In this document: positions 9,046 to 18,123 of the stretch, in pieces
Numbering within the stretch: the stretch's first letter is position 1
How the letters are laid out: every line of letters begins with the position of its first letter
Source of the DNA: Desulfoplanes formicivorans
GTDB taxonomy: Bacteria; Desulfobacterota; Desulfovibrionia; Desulfovibrionales; Desulfomicrobiaceae
Assembly: GCF_001748225.1 (NCBI RefSeq)
Contig: NZ_BDFE01000004.1
Span: 1-64,000, forward strand
Reading direction: 5' to 3'
Length of the DNA: 64,000 nucleotides
Position numbers and translations under genes: made by a program
The notes under the pieces: model-generated
Database searches by the model: none
What the model saw: the letters and a program-made list of their open reading frames with translations, nothing else
What the model was told of the DNA's origin: nothing

Positions 9046-9702
9046 ATGCGTGCTCAAGTTATCGGCATTTCAGGAAGCCCGGTCAAAAATTCCAACACGG
9101 ATCGCCTTGTCCAGGCGGTCCTGAACAGCACAGGCCTTGCAACCGAATTCATCAAACTGTCCCAGCATACCATCCGGGGGTGTATGGCCTGCATGAGATG
9201 CGTCAACGACAATATCTGCAAAGTCAAAGACGATTTCCCGGAAGTGGCCCGAAAGGTAAGGCAGGCTCAGGCATTGGTTGTTGGCGGCTATCCACCCTAT
9301 GGATCACTGGACAGCTTTACCAAGGCGTTTTTGGAAAGGCTGTTCTCCCTGCGACACCGCCATGGCTGCAACCAGGGCAAGTTGGCCGTCACCGTGGTCA
9401 CAGGCAATGGTCGCGGCACCCCCGGGATAGATATGGCAAGCGCGCAGATCAAGACGGCATTGACCCATGAAGGCATGGAAGTGCTCGGCCAGCTCAAGGT
9501 GACCGGCAATCTGAAATGCGTACGTTGCAGTCATGGGCAAACCTGTTCCATGAGCGCCCTGCCCCGACTTTTTGGCGATGATATCAATACCCTCCCCCAA
9601 ACGTACTGCCGGGTTGAAGACCAGAAAGAGACGTGGGAACAGGCTCAAAAACTTGGCAGGGAAATCGCCACAAGGTTGGCCGGAAACCGTGAAACCACAT
9701 GA
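9046..9702 (+). CDS. NAD(P)H-dependent FMN reductase / iron-sulfur flavodoxin-like protein
   Basis: A 218-residue flavodoxin-fold protein. The phosphate-binding loop GISGSPVKNSNTDRL is at residues 6-20. It is followed by RGCMACMRCVNDNICKVKDD, a compact cysteine motif like the cluster site of iron-sulfur flavodoxins, and by the FMN loop GGYPPYGSLDSFTKAFLER. A second group, CVRCSHGQTC, lies near residue 165. An electron-transfer or reductase role is likely; the partner is unknown. The ATG at 9046 has a GGAG site. Spacing to the next gene is 260 bp, so it is probably a separate transcript. Confidence 0.88.
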   Translation: MRAQVIGISGSPVKNSNTDRLVQAVLNSTGLATEFIKLSQHTIRGCMACMRCVNDNICKVKDDFPEVARKVRQAQALVVGGYPPYGSLDSFTKAFLERLFSLRHRHGCNQGKLAVTVVTGNGRGTPGIDMASAQIKTALTHEGMEVLGQLKVTGNLKCVRCSHGQTCSMSALPRLFGDDINTLPQTYCRVEDQKETWEQAQKLGREIATRLAGNRETT

Positions 9703-9962
9703 AGAGTCAAACACGGCCAGGCATTGCGGTTGCTTTTGCAAGGGACCACGCAGCCCTTTTCCACCCGTTTTCTTCCATCCGGGCAGCAACCGTCCCCGAT
9801 TCCGGTAGGTGGTCAAGGCCAGAGGCTCCTCTATCTCGCGCCAAACATTGCACAATATCCCGGCCCCAAGCTGCTCCATTGTGTTAACGGCCCGGGCACG
9901 GTTTCCTTTCTCATCCAGCACCGTAAACAGAATCTTTTTCAGGACCACCAAGGAGTGCTCCC

Positions 9963-10313
9963 ATGTCCCCTTTGAGCCCCAAAAAACTCAATATCCTCTG
10001 GACCAACGACAATCCCGTCACCGCAGAATTGATGGTTTTCATGTACGCCATCACCGCCAAGGAGCGGAAGCTGTGGGATGAAATAACCCTCATCATCTGG
10101 GGGGCAACCGTGAAACTGGTCAAGGAAAATGAAGATATTCAGGCCCTTGTGCAGAAGGCCCAAAGGTCTGGAGTCCATGTTTCCGCCTGTCGGGCCTGTG
10201 CCGACGAACTGGATGCCGTCAAGACACTGGAAGCACTTCATGTTGAAGTTATTTACTGGGGCGCTCCCCTCACTGAAATCCTGCAGAACAATGGCAAACT
10301 GATCACCATCTAA
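9963..10313 (+). CDS. DsrE/DsrF-like family protein
   Basis: A 116-residue DsrE-fold protein. KLNILWTNDNPVTAELMVFMYA opens the fold, and a conserved cysteine pair in VSACRACADEL sits where sulfur-relay members carry their reactive Cys; the tail VEVIYWGAPLTEILQNNGKLITI is typical. Small stand-alone DsrE proteins may bind persulfides, but a function for this one is not established. An AAGGAG site precedes the start. It is followed by a strong intrinsic terminator. Confidence 0.85.
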   Translation: MSPLSPKKLNILWTNDNPVTAELMVFMYAITAKERKLWDEITLIIWGATVKLVKENEDIQALVQKAQRSGVHVSACRACADELDAVKTLEALHVEVIYWGAPLTEILQNNGKLITI

Positions 10314-10358
10314 AAGAAGCATATCTGACGGCAGACAAAGGGTTACGTGCAGTGCGCG

Positions 10359-10400
10359 GCCCGCATGACCGGAAACATTTCGGACCATGCGGGCTTTTTT
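10359..10400 (+). terminator. Intrinsic terminator after dsrE-like gene
   Basis: GCCCGCATG (10359-10367) pairs with CATGCGGGC (10386-10394), directly followed by six T. Confidence 0.9.
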
Positions 10401-10522
10401 GTATCCCAAAACGATTAGCATTGAATTAACATATCCCCCATGGTATCCTCATATATCAAAGGTGTTGTGCGCCCGGTTGTCCGTGGACAAAGAACAGCAC
10501 GCCGAAACATGGAGGGAACAAT

Positions 10523-11287
10523 ATGAAATCAATGACATCTATTGAGGGGCAGGTGGCTGTGGTCACCGGAGGTACAGCAGGCATGGGCAAAGCCGCATGT
10601 ATCCGCTTTGGCGCTGAGGGTGCAAAGGTTGCTGTTGTCGGCCGCACCCCCCAAAAAGGCGAGGCGGTCGTCAACCAGATCACCAACGCGGGTGGCGAGG
10701 CCATATTCGTCAAGGCGGAGTGCGCCCATGAGACCGAGGTCAAGGCTGCGGCAAAGACCATTTTGGATACCTGGGGCCGAGCCGACATTCTGGTCAATAC
10801 GGCGGGCGGATTTGTTAACGCTCCACCCCTTGAGGAGGTTACCCAGGAGGGAATGCATCAGAGTTTCGACTGGAATGTGATGGCAAAATTCCTCATCACC
10901 CGGGAGCTGGTCCCGGTCATGAAAGACAATCACTACGGCCGCATCGTCAATATATCCTCTGTGGCCGGACGCACGGCGCTACCCGTTGCCTCAATCGAAT
11001 ATTCCGCCAACAAGGCCGCAGTCATCGGCCTGACCCGCCGTCTGGCCAAGGAACTGGCGCCCTTTGGCATCACGGTCAACGCCATTGCCCCCGGGCTGGT
11101 GCGCACCCCACGGGTACTCCGCGTCAGTTCTCCGGAACTGCTGGCCGAACGTGAAAAAGCAATCCCCGTTGGCCGGGCCGGCAAACCCGAGGAACTGGCC
11201 CACGGCATCTGGTATCTGTGTACACCGGGTGCGGCATTCACCACGGGCGCGGTACTCGACATCAACGGAGGAATGTGGATGGGTTGA
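10523..11287 (+). CDS. SDR-family oxidoreductase (FabG-like)
   Basis: A 254-residue short-chain dehydrogenase. The nucleotide site TGGTAGMGK is at about residues 15-23, NTAGG near 93, the catalytic Ser in NISSVAG and the Tyr-Lys in YSANK; the C-terminus has the usual GAVLDINGG. The protein would oxidise or reduce a hydroxyl/keto substrate with NAD(P). Substrate cannot be deduced: the closest look is to 3-oxoacyl-ACP reductases, but no fatty-acid genes are nearby. A GGAGG site precedes the start. It converges on cooC. Confidence 0.92.
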   Translation: MKSMTSIEGQVAVVTGGTAGMGKAACIRFGAEGAKVAVVGRTPQKGEAVVNQITNAGGEAIFVKAECAHETEVKAAAKTILDTWGRADILVNTAGGFVNAPPLEEVTQEGMHQSFDWNVMAKFLITRELVPVMKDNHYGRIVNISSVAGRTALPVASIEYSANKAAVIGLTRRLAKELAPFGITVNAIAPGLVRTPRVLRVSSPELLAEREKAIPVGRAGKPEELAHGIWYLCTPGAAFTTGAVLDINGGMWMG

Positions 11288-11428
11288 ATCAGGGAGAGGT
11301 CATCGTGAACAGAGGGACTGTTACCCAACGTGCTTCCGCAGGGTGGGCAGAAAGATGGAAAGCATTCCTTGTCTGGCAGTATATTTCATGTACAAAGATA
11401 CAGGCGTCAGCCACCATACGCCACGCCA

Positions 11429-12205
11429 TCAGCCTGCAAGCCGATCCAGCAGCGTGGCCACCAGTTCGTCCAGCCGCTTACTCTCGGGCAATCCAAGGAC
11501 AGACGTATCCGTCATCTGGCGTTTGATCAGACCTTCCACCACCGGCACAGCCATCCACTTTTCGGGAAGGCCATCCAGCCTCGGCGGCTCCCCGCCCTTG
11601 TAGCGGTTGAGCACCAACAGCTGGTTGGTCACTCCCAGATCCAGGGCCAAACGTCCCACCTGGGCACCGGTCTGCAAACTGCGCATGCTGGGTTCCGAAA
11701 CCACCACCAGCCCATCCACATGGGTCGCTGTACCTCGACCCAGATGTTCCACGCCCGCCTCCAGATCCACCAGCACCCAGTCGTCGCGATCCATGACGAT
11801 ATGTGCCAGCAATGCCTTGAGCAAGGCATTGGCGTCACACGCGCACCCGCCGCCCGCATTGGTGACCGCGCCCATGACCAACAGCCGCTTGCGCCCGGGG
11901 GTTGTCCCGGACAATGGCGTGCCTCCCAGGGGCAGATCAACCGCCAATTCCTCGGGCAGATCGCCCACTTCAGGATTCAGGTTCAAAAACCCGCCTTCGT
12001 GAATGCGTTCGCGCACCAGATCACTGCGCCGGACCAGGGGCTCGGGAAGGGCATCAGCACTCAGGCCCGAGGCCTGGCCCAGGGACAACGCCGTGTCCGC
12101 ATCCACCAGCCATACATTTTTCCCGCTTCGGGCCAGCCAGTCCGCCACCCACGCACACAACGAGGTCTTGCCTACACCGCCTTTGCCTGCAAACGCTATC
12201 TTCAT
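11429..12205 (-). CDS. cooC: CO dehydrogenase maturation ATPase CooC
   Basis: A 258-residue MinD/ArsA-type P-loop ATPase. The deviant Walker A GKGGVGKTS is at residues 7-15, VDADTALSLG follows, and the C-x-C pair in GCACDAN, which binds nickel or zinc in CooC dimers, is near residue 125. CooC drives nickel insertion into the C-cluster of CooS, using ATP. A GGGAGG site precedes the ATG. It lies 175 bp downstream of cooS on the same strand and is probably cotranscribed with it. Confidence 0.95.
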   Translation of the reverse strand: MKIAFAGKGGVGKTSLCAWVADWLARSGKNVWLVDADTALSLGQASGLSADALPEPLVRRSDLVRERIHEGGFLNLNPEVGDLPEELAVDLPLGGTPLSGTTPGRKRLLVMGAVTNAGGGCACDANALLKALLAHIVMDRDDWVLVDLEAGVEHLGRGTATHVDGLVVVSEPSMRSLQTGAQVGRLALDLGVTNQLLVLNRYKGGEPPRLDGLPEKWMAVPVVEGLIKRQMTDTSVLGLPESKRLDELVATLLDRLAG

Positions 12206-12380
12206 GCAACATGCCTCCCAAGGCCTTTCCCGCTTTTTGCAAATGTATGGATGTCTTTTGCTCCAACAACCAACAGATCATTTAGGTATCTGATGACTCC
12301 GCATTACATGCCAATGCCCTAGCACCCCCTGCACGCAGATACACCTGCAAAATGGGGCAAAGGGATGCCAGGGCATGTTG

Positions 12381-14258
12381 TTACTCACTCAGGCCAAGGG
12401 CCTTGCGTTTGGTTCGGATGCGTTGGTCGAACATGTCGGCAGCCTTGACCATATCGGGTTCAATGAAAAAGGTCGCGCCAACCAGGTCTTCCAGGCCGGA
12501 TACGGCCAGATCCGTTACGGTCTTGGAACCCAGAATATTCGGCGGGTGGCCAAGGTGGGTATAGATGCCCGAGGCCACGGCATACAGGCCGATGGCAGCG
12601 GCCTTTTCCGAATACCATTCGGGCGAGGACGCGCCCACGGGCAAATCGGAAATGTCCACCTTCAGGGCGTTGGCCAGGGCCGCGCAAAGCTGCAGAATAC
12701 GAGCATTATCCACGCAGGAGCCGTAATGCAGAACAGGCGGAATACCCAGGGAGCCGCAGACCTTTTGCAAGCCGGGACCCGCCTTTTCAATGGCTCCGGG
12801 CACAAGAAGCCCGGCCTTGCCTGCGGCCGTGGTCACACAGCCGGTAACAAGTACCAGGATGTCCTTTTTGATCAGCTCTTCAGCGAGCTTCACATTCATG
12901 GAATCCTGCTTGATCTTGGGATTGTTGCAGCCGACAATGCCCACGGCGCCTCGAATGTCGCCTGCGGCAATGGCCTGGACCATGGGATCAAGGGAGCCGC
13001 CCAGGGCGGCAATGACCGCTTCATTGGAAAACCCGGTCATGATCTCGATGGGCTCACACGGGATGTCCACCCTTCCCGGATCGCGCTGGGCAAAGGCCTC
13101 CACGGCAATGGACACGATTTCACGGGCCTGCTTCATGGCCGTTCTGGGCTGGAAGTCGAAATGGATGGCCCCGGTAAAACGAGCCTTGTTGGCCGTGTCG
13201 ATGAACTTGGTGTGATAGCATCCAGAGATCTGAACCAGGGACGGCATGATGCACTGGTAGTCGACCACAATGGCTTCCACCGCACCCGTGATGATGGCCA
13301 GTTCGGTCATCAGATGGTTACCTGCCATGGGAATACCCTGGCGCATGAGCAACTCGTTGCCGGTACAACACAAACCGGCCACATTGATGCCGGTTGCGCC
13401 CAGCTCCTTGGCCCGGTTGACAAGTTCCGGCTCGCGAGAGGCAGCCAGAATCATCTCGGAGACCACGGGATTGTGTCCGTGAACCAGGATGTTGACCTTG
13501 TCCGCCTTGATGACCCCTAGGTTGGCCGTGGACATCTTGGGAGTGGGAACACCAAAGATGACGTCGGACAATTCCGTGCCGATCATGGAACCTCCCCAGC
13601 CATCAGCCAGGGCCGTGCGGGCCGCATGGATCATGGTATTGGGCGCGTCATTGTCGCAACCCATGTGGGTGCGGTGCATCATTTCCGCGATCTCCCGGTC
13701 CACTCCCCGCGGGGTCATTTTGAGCCCGGCCCATTTGTCCTTGCGCACCTGGGGTACCCGGGCCAGAAAGGACACCTCTTTCTTGCGCGAACCAAAATCA
13801 GCAAAAAAACAGTCCATGACGTCGCGGGCCACCTCCATGGTCGAGCGGCCTTCGGTCTGGATGCCGACTTCCCCGGCAATGGCGCGCAGCTTGTCTTCAG
13901 CGACGATCCTGTAGTCCTTGGTCTCACCTTCGACAATGGCCTCCAGAACCTCAATGAGGTCCCGTCCATGATCCGAATGCCCGGCCGCACCTCCGGTTAC
14001 GAACCGGCCAAAATTGCGGGCCACGATAACATCCGCATCAGCGCCGCACACGCCCAGGGGATTTTTCTCACTGACCCGGCACGGGCCCATGGTACAATTG
14101 CGGCAGGTGGTACCCAGCTCGCAGAATTTGCAATGCGGGGTCTGCCTGTCCAGCCGGTCGTGAACAGTCTGGATACCTTCGGCGCGGGCCTTCCTGAGCA
14201 TGGCCTTGGCGTCGTCCCAAATGGTCAATTCATCGATAGGTCTTGGTTCTTTAGCCAA
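12381..14258 (-). CDS. cooS: Anaerobic Ni-Fe carbon monoxide dehydrogenase, catalytic subunit
   Basis: A 625-residue monofunctional CO dehydrogenase that oxidises CO to CO2 in the cytoplasm. The N-terminal cluster ligands are Cys43, Cys46, Cys52, Cys55 and Cys60, in CKFCELGTTCRNCTMGPC. HGHNPVVSE, GLCCTGNE, GCNNPK, VTGCVTTAAGK and YGSCVDNAR supply the C-cluster region. The spacing of the first pair is C-x2-C rather than the C-x7-C of the Rhodospirillum and Carboxydothermus enzymes, as in the Desulfovibrio vulgaris enzyme with a [2Fe-2S] D-cluster. The start codon is TTG at 14258, fixed by an AGGAGG site. No cooF, cooA or hydrogenase genes are adjacent. Confidence 0.97.
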   Translation of the reverse strand: MAKEPRPIDELTIWDDAKAMLRKARAEGIQTVHDRLDRQTPHCKFCELGTTCRNCTMGPCRVSEKNPLGVCGADADVIVARNFGRFVTGGAAGHSDHGRDLIEVLEAIVEGETKDYRIVAEDKLRAIAGEVGIQTEGRSTMEVARDVMDCFFADFGSRKKEVSFLARVPQVRKDKWAGLKMTPRGVDREIAEMMHRTHMGCDNDAPNTMIHAARTALADGWGGSMIGTELSDVIFGVPTPKMSTANLGVIKADKVNILVHGHNPVVSEMILAASREPELVNRAKELGATGINVAGLCCTGNELLMRQGIPMAGNHLMTELAIITGAVEAIVVDYQCIMPSLVQISGCYHTKFIDTANKARFTGAIHFDFQPRTAMKQAREIVSIAVEAFAQRDPGRVDIPCEPIEIMTGFSNEAVIAALGGSLDPMVQAIAAGDIRGAVGIVGCNNPKIKQDSMNVKLAEELIKKDILVLVTGCVTTAAGKAGLLVPGAIEKAGPGLQKVCGSLGIPPVLHYGSCVDNARILQLCAALANALKVDISDLPVGASSPEWYSEKAAAIGLYAVASGIYTHLGHPPNILGSKTVTDLAVSGLEDLVGATFFIEPDMVKAADMFDQRIRTKRKALGLSE

Positions 14259-14781
14259 AATATGCCTCCTGTTCCATGTTTCGGGTCCGATCCAGGCACC
14301 CCCCGTTCATACAACGTCTCCACTGATACGCAATAATACCATACCAAATGAAAACGGTTTTGTACATCGGCTGGTGTCACCACAAACAAAACCTGGAGCC
14401 TCCCGGCACGTTCAGGTTCACAACAAACAGGGCCTGCTTGATGCGTATTCCCCCCCCTCTGCCAACAGGAAATCAACCAGGAATGGTGTTTCAGACCTGG
14501 GCATACTTGGTTCGGGTCGGTCACGAACCAAAGGGGGGCAAACCTTGCCATGACCGGCCTGAAAGAATCGGGAAGGTTTTGCCACGAGACCTGCCTTCCA
14601 CATGGTGAGGGCCTCTGCTTGGAGTGAATCACCGGGATATTCCTGCCCAACCCCCTGTTACTGGTGCTTGATATTCTGGGCCCTTGCATTTTACATATAG
14701 ACGTTTGGCAAACAGCGATACGGCATATGACGGGACGGGCATAGTTTGCAGGACCGTCCCGTAGAAAATCAGGAGGTTTGG
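14259..14781. other. Divergent intergenic region between cooS and mgtC
   Basis: 523 bp with no gene. It must hold the cooS promoter and that of the MgtC-like gene. I see an imperfect inverted repeat, GGCAAACCTT at 14537-14546 against AAGGTTTTGCC at 14573-14583, and a short AAAACGGTTTT palindrome at 14351-14361. No clear CooA/CRP-type site was found. Confidence 0.45.
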
Positions 14782-15471
14782 ATGGCTTATTTTTGGGATG
14801 CCATGAACGCGAACGGGATGTTCATTGTGCGACTCCTGGTAGCAATGATTCTTGGAGCATTTGTTGGCCTGGAACGTCAGACCCGAGGCCGGGAAGCAGG
14901 CTTGCGGACAAATATTCTGGTTTGTCTTGGCTCGGCCACAATAATCGTTGTCTTCCAGAAACTTTCCATGGAATTCAATGTGGGTGCAGAATCGGCCATC
15001 CGCATGGACCCGGCTCGCGCGGCTGCCGGCGTGATCACCGGCATTGGTTTTCTGGGCGCAGGTACCATTGTCAAAAGCAAGGATTTTGTCCGTGGCCTGA
15101 CAACGGCCGCCTCCATCTGGGTCGTGTCCGCAATTGGGGTAACGGTTGGCCTTGGTGAATTTGTCATTGCATATGTACTGACCATGCTGGTGCTGGTGGC
15201 CTTGTACGCCCTGCATCGTCTTCCCATTGTCCGCGATCACTATTTCTCCCTGCACATGAAGTGGGAAGGCGATTTGACCCTGCTTGACCAAATAATCGAT
15301 CAACTCCAGGAAAAAGGGATACAGATCAAAAATCGCAGCATAACCCGCCAGCCCAAAACCGGGAGTTGCCATGTGACCCTGGTGTTGCGCACGCGCCACG
15401 AGAAAACAGTGGCGCACCTTGTCAGCAAACTGCAAACAGATACACGATTTGACGAGGTTGGATGGCATTGA
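14782..15471 (+). CDS. MgtC/SapB-family membrane protein
   Basis: A 229-residue inner-membrane protein. The N-terminal ~140 residues carry the MgtC fold with its signatures LGAFVGLERQ, REAGLRTNILVCLGSA, RAAAGVITGIGFLGAGTIVK and GLTTAASIWV; the rest is a cytoplasmic ACT-like tail. Family members help cells cope with low magnesium and alter membrane energetics. The ATG at 14782 has a perfect AGGAGG site. It is a single gene; the upstream 36-base in-frame extension is not needed. Confidence 0.9.
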   Translation: MAYFWDAMNANGMFIVRLLVAMILGAFVGLERQTRGREAGLRTNILVCLGSATIIVVFQKLSMEFNVGAESAIRMDPARAAAGVITGIGFLGAGTIVKSKDFVRGLTTAASIWVVSAIGVTVGLGEFVIAYVLTMLVLVALYALHRLPIVRDHYFSLHMKWEGDLTLLDQIIDQLQEKGIQIKNRSITRQPKTGSCHVTLVLRTRHEKTVAHLVSKLQTDTRFDEVGWH

Positions 15472-15761
15472 TTTTCGGATTGACCCACGCGGCCTGCCTC
15501 CCCATGGACATGGCCCGTTGTCCCACCAGGAGCCGTCAGCAAACGTTCCCCACCGGTTGACACGCGGATCATGTTCTTGCTGATCACAAAGAATCAAGGT
15601 AATTTTTCCAGGTCATGCATGGCACACGGTTCGGTCATGGGGACAGGCACCATCCTGGCCGGTTGACCAGCCAGCAGGTGTGCTCATCGCATCGCGGGTT
15701 CAATAAAATGGATTGCACAATGTTTCAGGACTCAACCAATACATGAAAAAGAGGGGTTTCA
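15472..15761. other. Intergenic region before hemerythrin
   Basis: 290 bp with no recognisable gene or repeat. The hemerythrin promoter is presumably here. Confidence 0.4.
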
Positions 15762-16169
15762 ATGTCTTTGATCAAGTGGAATGACAGCTTCAGCGTCAAG
15801 GTTGCAGAAATCGACAAACAACATCAAAAACTGATCGTCATGATTAACGATCTCAATGACGCCATGAAGCAGGGCAAGGGCAAGGATGTTCTGGGCAAGA
15901 TCATCAATGGTCTGGTTGAGTATACAGCAACGCATTTCAAGACCGAAGAGAACTACTTCAAACAATTCAACTACCCCCAGGCCCTGGCCCACAAAAAGGA
16001 ACATGATGCCTTTGTCCAAAAGGTCTCTGAATTCAAAGACGAATTCGAGAAAGGCAAGATTTCCCTTACCCTTGAAGTCATGAAATTCCTGAGCGACTGG
16101 CTCCGCAATCATATCAAGGGCACCGATAAACACTATTCCCAGTTCTTTAATGAACATGGTCTGAAATAA
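15762..16169 (+). CDS. Bacteriohemerythrin
   Basis: A 135-residue four-helix oxygen-binding protein. All seven di-iron ligands are in place: His21, His58, Glu62, His77, His81, His117 and Asp122 (motifs IDKQH, HFKTEE, HKKEH, HIKGTD). Length and start are standard for the single-domain family. In anaerobes it is thought to bind or store O2 or deliver it to detoxifying enzymes. A flavodiiron oxygen reductase is encoded 590 bp downstream on the same strand, which fits an oxygen-defence grouping, although they are too far apart to be an operon. Confidence 0.95.
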   Translation: MSLIKWNDSFSVKVAEIDKQHQKLIVMINDLNDAMKQGKGKDVLGKIINGLVEYTATHFKTEENYFKQFNYPQALAHKKEHDAFVQKVSEFKDEFEKGKISLTLEVMKFLSDWLRNHIKGTDKHYSQFFNEHGLK

Positions 16170-16758
16170 GCCCCAGGCAGAACTCATATCCCGAACAGCA
16201 ATGAGCAAACCGACAAGAAAGCTCATTGCTGCCCGGGATGCAGCCTATCAAAAGCGCCCTCCCTGAGTATCATGGCTCGTGGTTCCCGGACGTGATCTGA
16301 CCGATCTCCTTTCTGACACGCCAGCCCCATACAGCCTTACCGTCTGATTCTCGCACCCCAGCAGCTATCCATCCGATTTTCCCTCCAGAGCACCCATCCG
16401 TTGGCAGCCAGGACATGGACAGGCACACCTCCCAGGAACCCCTCGCCTCCTGACATGCGCATACGAACCACAGACGGCCAGTCTCCCTGCCTGTGCAAAA
16501 TCGGGATGTCTTTTCCCAAAAAACCTTTGAATGGCATGTGCAAATCAGGTAGGGTTGAACCTACCTTGTCTCCTCTCCGGGCAACCCATAACCCATGGGA
16601 AACGGCCGGGGCACAAGGTCAATGCAATACATCCCAATTGACAGTCTGTCCGGCACACATCGTGGCTGGCAGGTGGTTGCGGATTGTTCCTGCATAACGG
16701 ATTCCACGGGATCCTTTGGAACATCAAAGCGTACATTCAAGGCCAAGGGAGGCACGAC
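16170..16758. other. 589-bp intergenic region
   Basis: An 11-bp hairpin, CAGCAATGAGC (16196-16206) against GCTCATTGCTG (16221-16231), follows the hemerythrin gene without a T-run. The rest, to 16744, has no gene I can support. GGGAGG at 16748-16753 is the ribosome site of the flavodiiron gene. Confidence 0.5.
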
Positions 16759-17928
16759 ATGCAAAAAAGGCAGATTCGCAAGGGCGTTCATTGGATGGGA
16801 GCCATAGACTGGAACCGAAGATTGTTCGACTCGCTGGTACCTTTACCCGATGGCACCAGCTATAACGCCTATCTGGTTCAAGGATCGCACAAAACAGCTC
16901 TTATTGATACGGTTGACCCGATGATGGAAGAGGTATTGGTTCGCCAGCTGGCACAGGTGCCCGAAATCGACTACATCGTGTCCCAGCACGCCGAACAGGA
17001 CCATTCGGGCACCATTCCCCTTGTGTTGGAAATATATCCGCAGTCCACGGTCGTGTGTTCTCCAAAAGCAAAAAAACTTCTTCTGGAACATCTGGAAATC
17101 CCGGACCAGCGCATTCAAACCGTTGAGGATGGCGACTCCCTTTCCCTGGGCGACAAGACCCTTCGGTTCGTTCATACGCCCTGGGTCCACTGGCCCGAGA
17201 CCATGATCACCCACCTCCCCGAGGACCGCATCCTGTTCACCGGTGATTTCCTGGGTTCACACATTGCCACAACCGATCTTTATGCCGGAGAAGATCCCTA
17301 TGTCATTGAAGCGGCAAACCGTTACTACGCTGCCATCATGATGCCTTTTCGCACAATGATTCAAAAAAACCTCAAAAAAGTGCGCAACCTTGACTTTGAC
17401 CTGATAGCACCCAGTCACGGGCCCATGTACGACCACCCTGAACAGATTCTGGCGGCCTATGAGGAGTGGAGTTCTGACAAGGTATCCAATCATGTGGTCA
17501 TCCCGTATATCTCCATGCATGGCAGCACGGAAATCATGGTGGATCATCTGGTAGCAGCCCTGGCGGACAGAGGCGTCAAGGCCCACAAATTCGACTTGAC
17601 GGTTACGGACCTGGCCAAACTGGCCTCTGCCCTGGTTGATGCGGCAACAATCGTCATCGGCACTCCCACGGTACACGTCGGACCGCACCCCCTTGTCTTT
17701 TCCACTGTCAATCTGGCAAACGCCTTGCGGCCCAAAGTGAAGTACGCTGCCATCATCGGCTCCTATGGCTGGGCAACCAAGGCGGTTGAGCAGATATCGG
17801 GCCTGATACCCAACCTGAAGGTGGAGATCCTCGGCACCATCATGAGCAAGGGACGCCCCCAAGACGAAACCTTTGCCCAACTGGATGCCCTGGCTGACGC
17901 CATCCAGGCAAAACATCAGACCATCTGA
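16759..17928 (+). CDS. Flavodiiron protein (rubredoxin:oxygen oxidoreductase type)
   Basis: A 389-residue soluble enzyme that reduces O2 to water, and in some family members NO to N2O. The N-terminal metallo-beta-lactamase domain has the di-iron ligands His77, Glu79, Asp81 and His82 in HAEQDH, a further His in TPWVHWPET, Asp in FTGDFLGSH and His in APSHGP. The C-terminal ~145 residues are a flavodoxin domain with the FMN loop SMHGSTEIM (Tyr and Asn of the usual SMYGNT are His and Ser here). The ATG at 16759 with its GGGAGG site is chosen over a longer frame. No rubredoxin gene is adjacent. Confidence 0.95.
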   Translation: MQKRQIRKGVHWMGAIDWNRRLFDSLVPLPDGTSYNAYLVQGSHKTALIDTVDPMMEEVLVRQLAQVPEIDYIVSQHAEQDHSGTIPLVLEIYPQSTVVCSPKAKKLLLEHLEIPDQRIQTVEDGDSLSLGDKTLRFVHTPWVHWPETMITHLPEDRILFTGDFLGSHIATTDLYAGEDPYVIEAANRYYAAIMMPFRTMIQKNLKKVRNLDFDLIAPSHGPMYDHPEQILAAYEEWSSDKVSNHVVIPYISMHGSTEIMVDHLVAALADRGVKAHKFDLTVTDLAKLASALVDAATIVIGTPTVHVGPHPLVFSTVNLANALRPKVKYAAIIGSYGWATKAVEQISGLIPNLKVEILGTIMSKGRPQDETFAQLDALADAIQAKHQTI

Positions 17929-18059
17929 CCTCCCACAGGGAAGGGCATGTCATGGCTCTGGTGCACCACGGGACATCTGCCCGCAATGATGTTTCAAAAC
18001 CGCTTGTTATCTCCATGAAAAGACATCTCTGACTCCTGTTCACAAGGGGCTTCAATCAC

Positions 18060-18096
18060 AAAGGCCACGCGCACTTGGCATGCACGTGGCCTTTTG
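18060..18096. terminator. Bidirectional terminator between convergent genes
   Basis: AAGGCCACGCGC (18061-18072) pairs with GCACGTGGCCTT (18082-18093) with one mismatch; the end runs into TTTT on the plus strand. It separates the flavodiiron gene from the minus-strand isochorismatase-like gene. Confidence 0.75.
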
Positions 18097-18123
18097 TCTG
18101 TTTCCTTCCGGATGGCTACCGCC

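Noticed and set aside
9304-9951. 215-codon minus-strand frame
   Set aside because: Most of it is antisense to the flavodoxin-like gene; the remaining part in the intergenic gap has no motif or ribosome site.
12375-13520. 381-codon plus-strand frame
   Set aside because: Antisense shadow of cooS.
14259-14781. CooA-binding site upstream of cooS
   Set aside because: No TGTC/GACA-type palindrome of the expected spacing was found; only unrelated weak inverted repeats.
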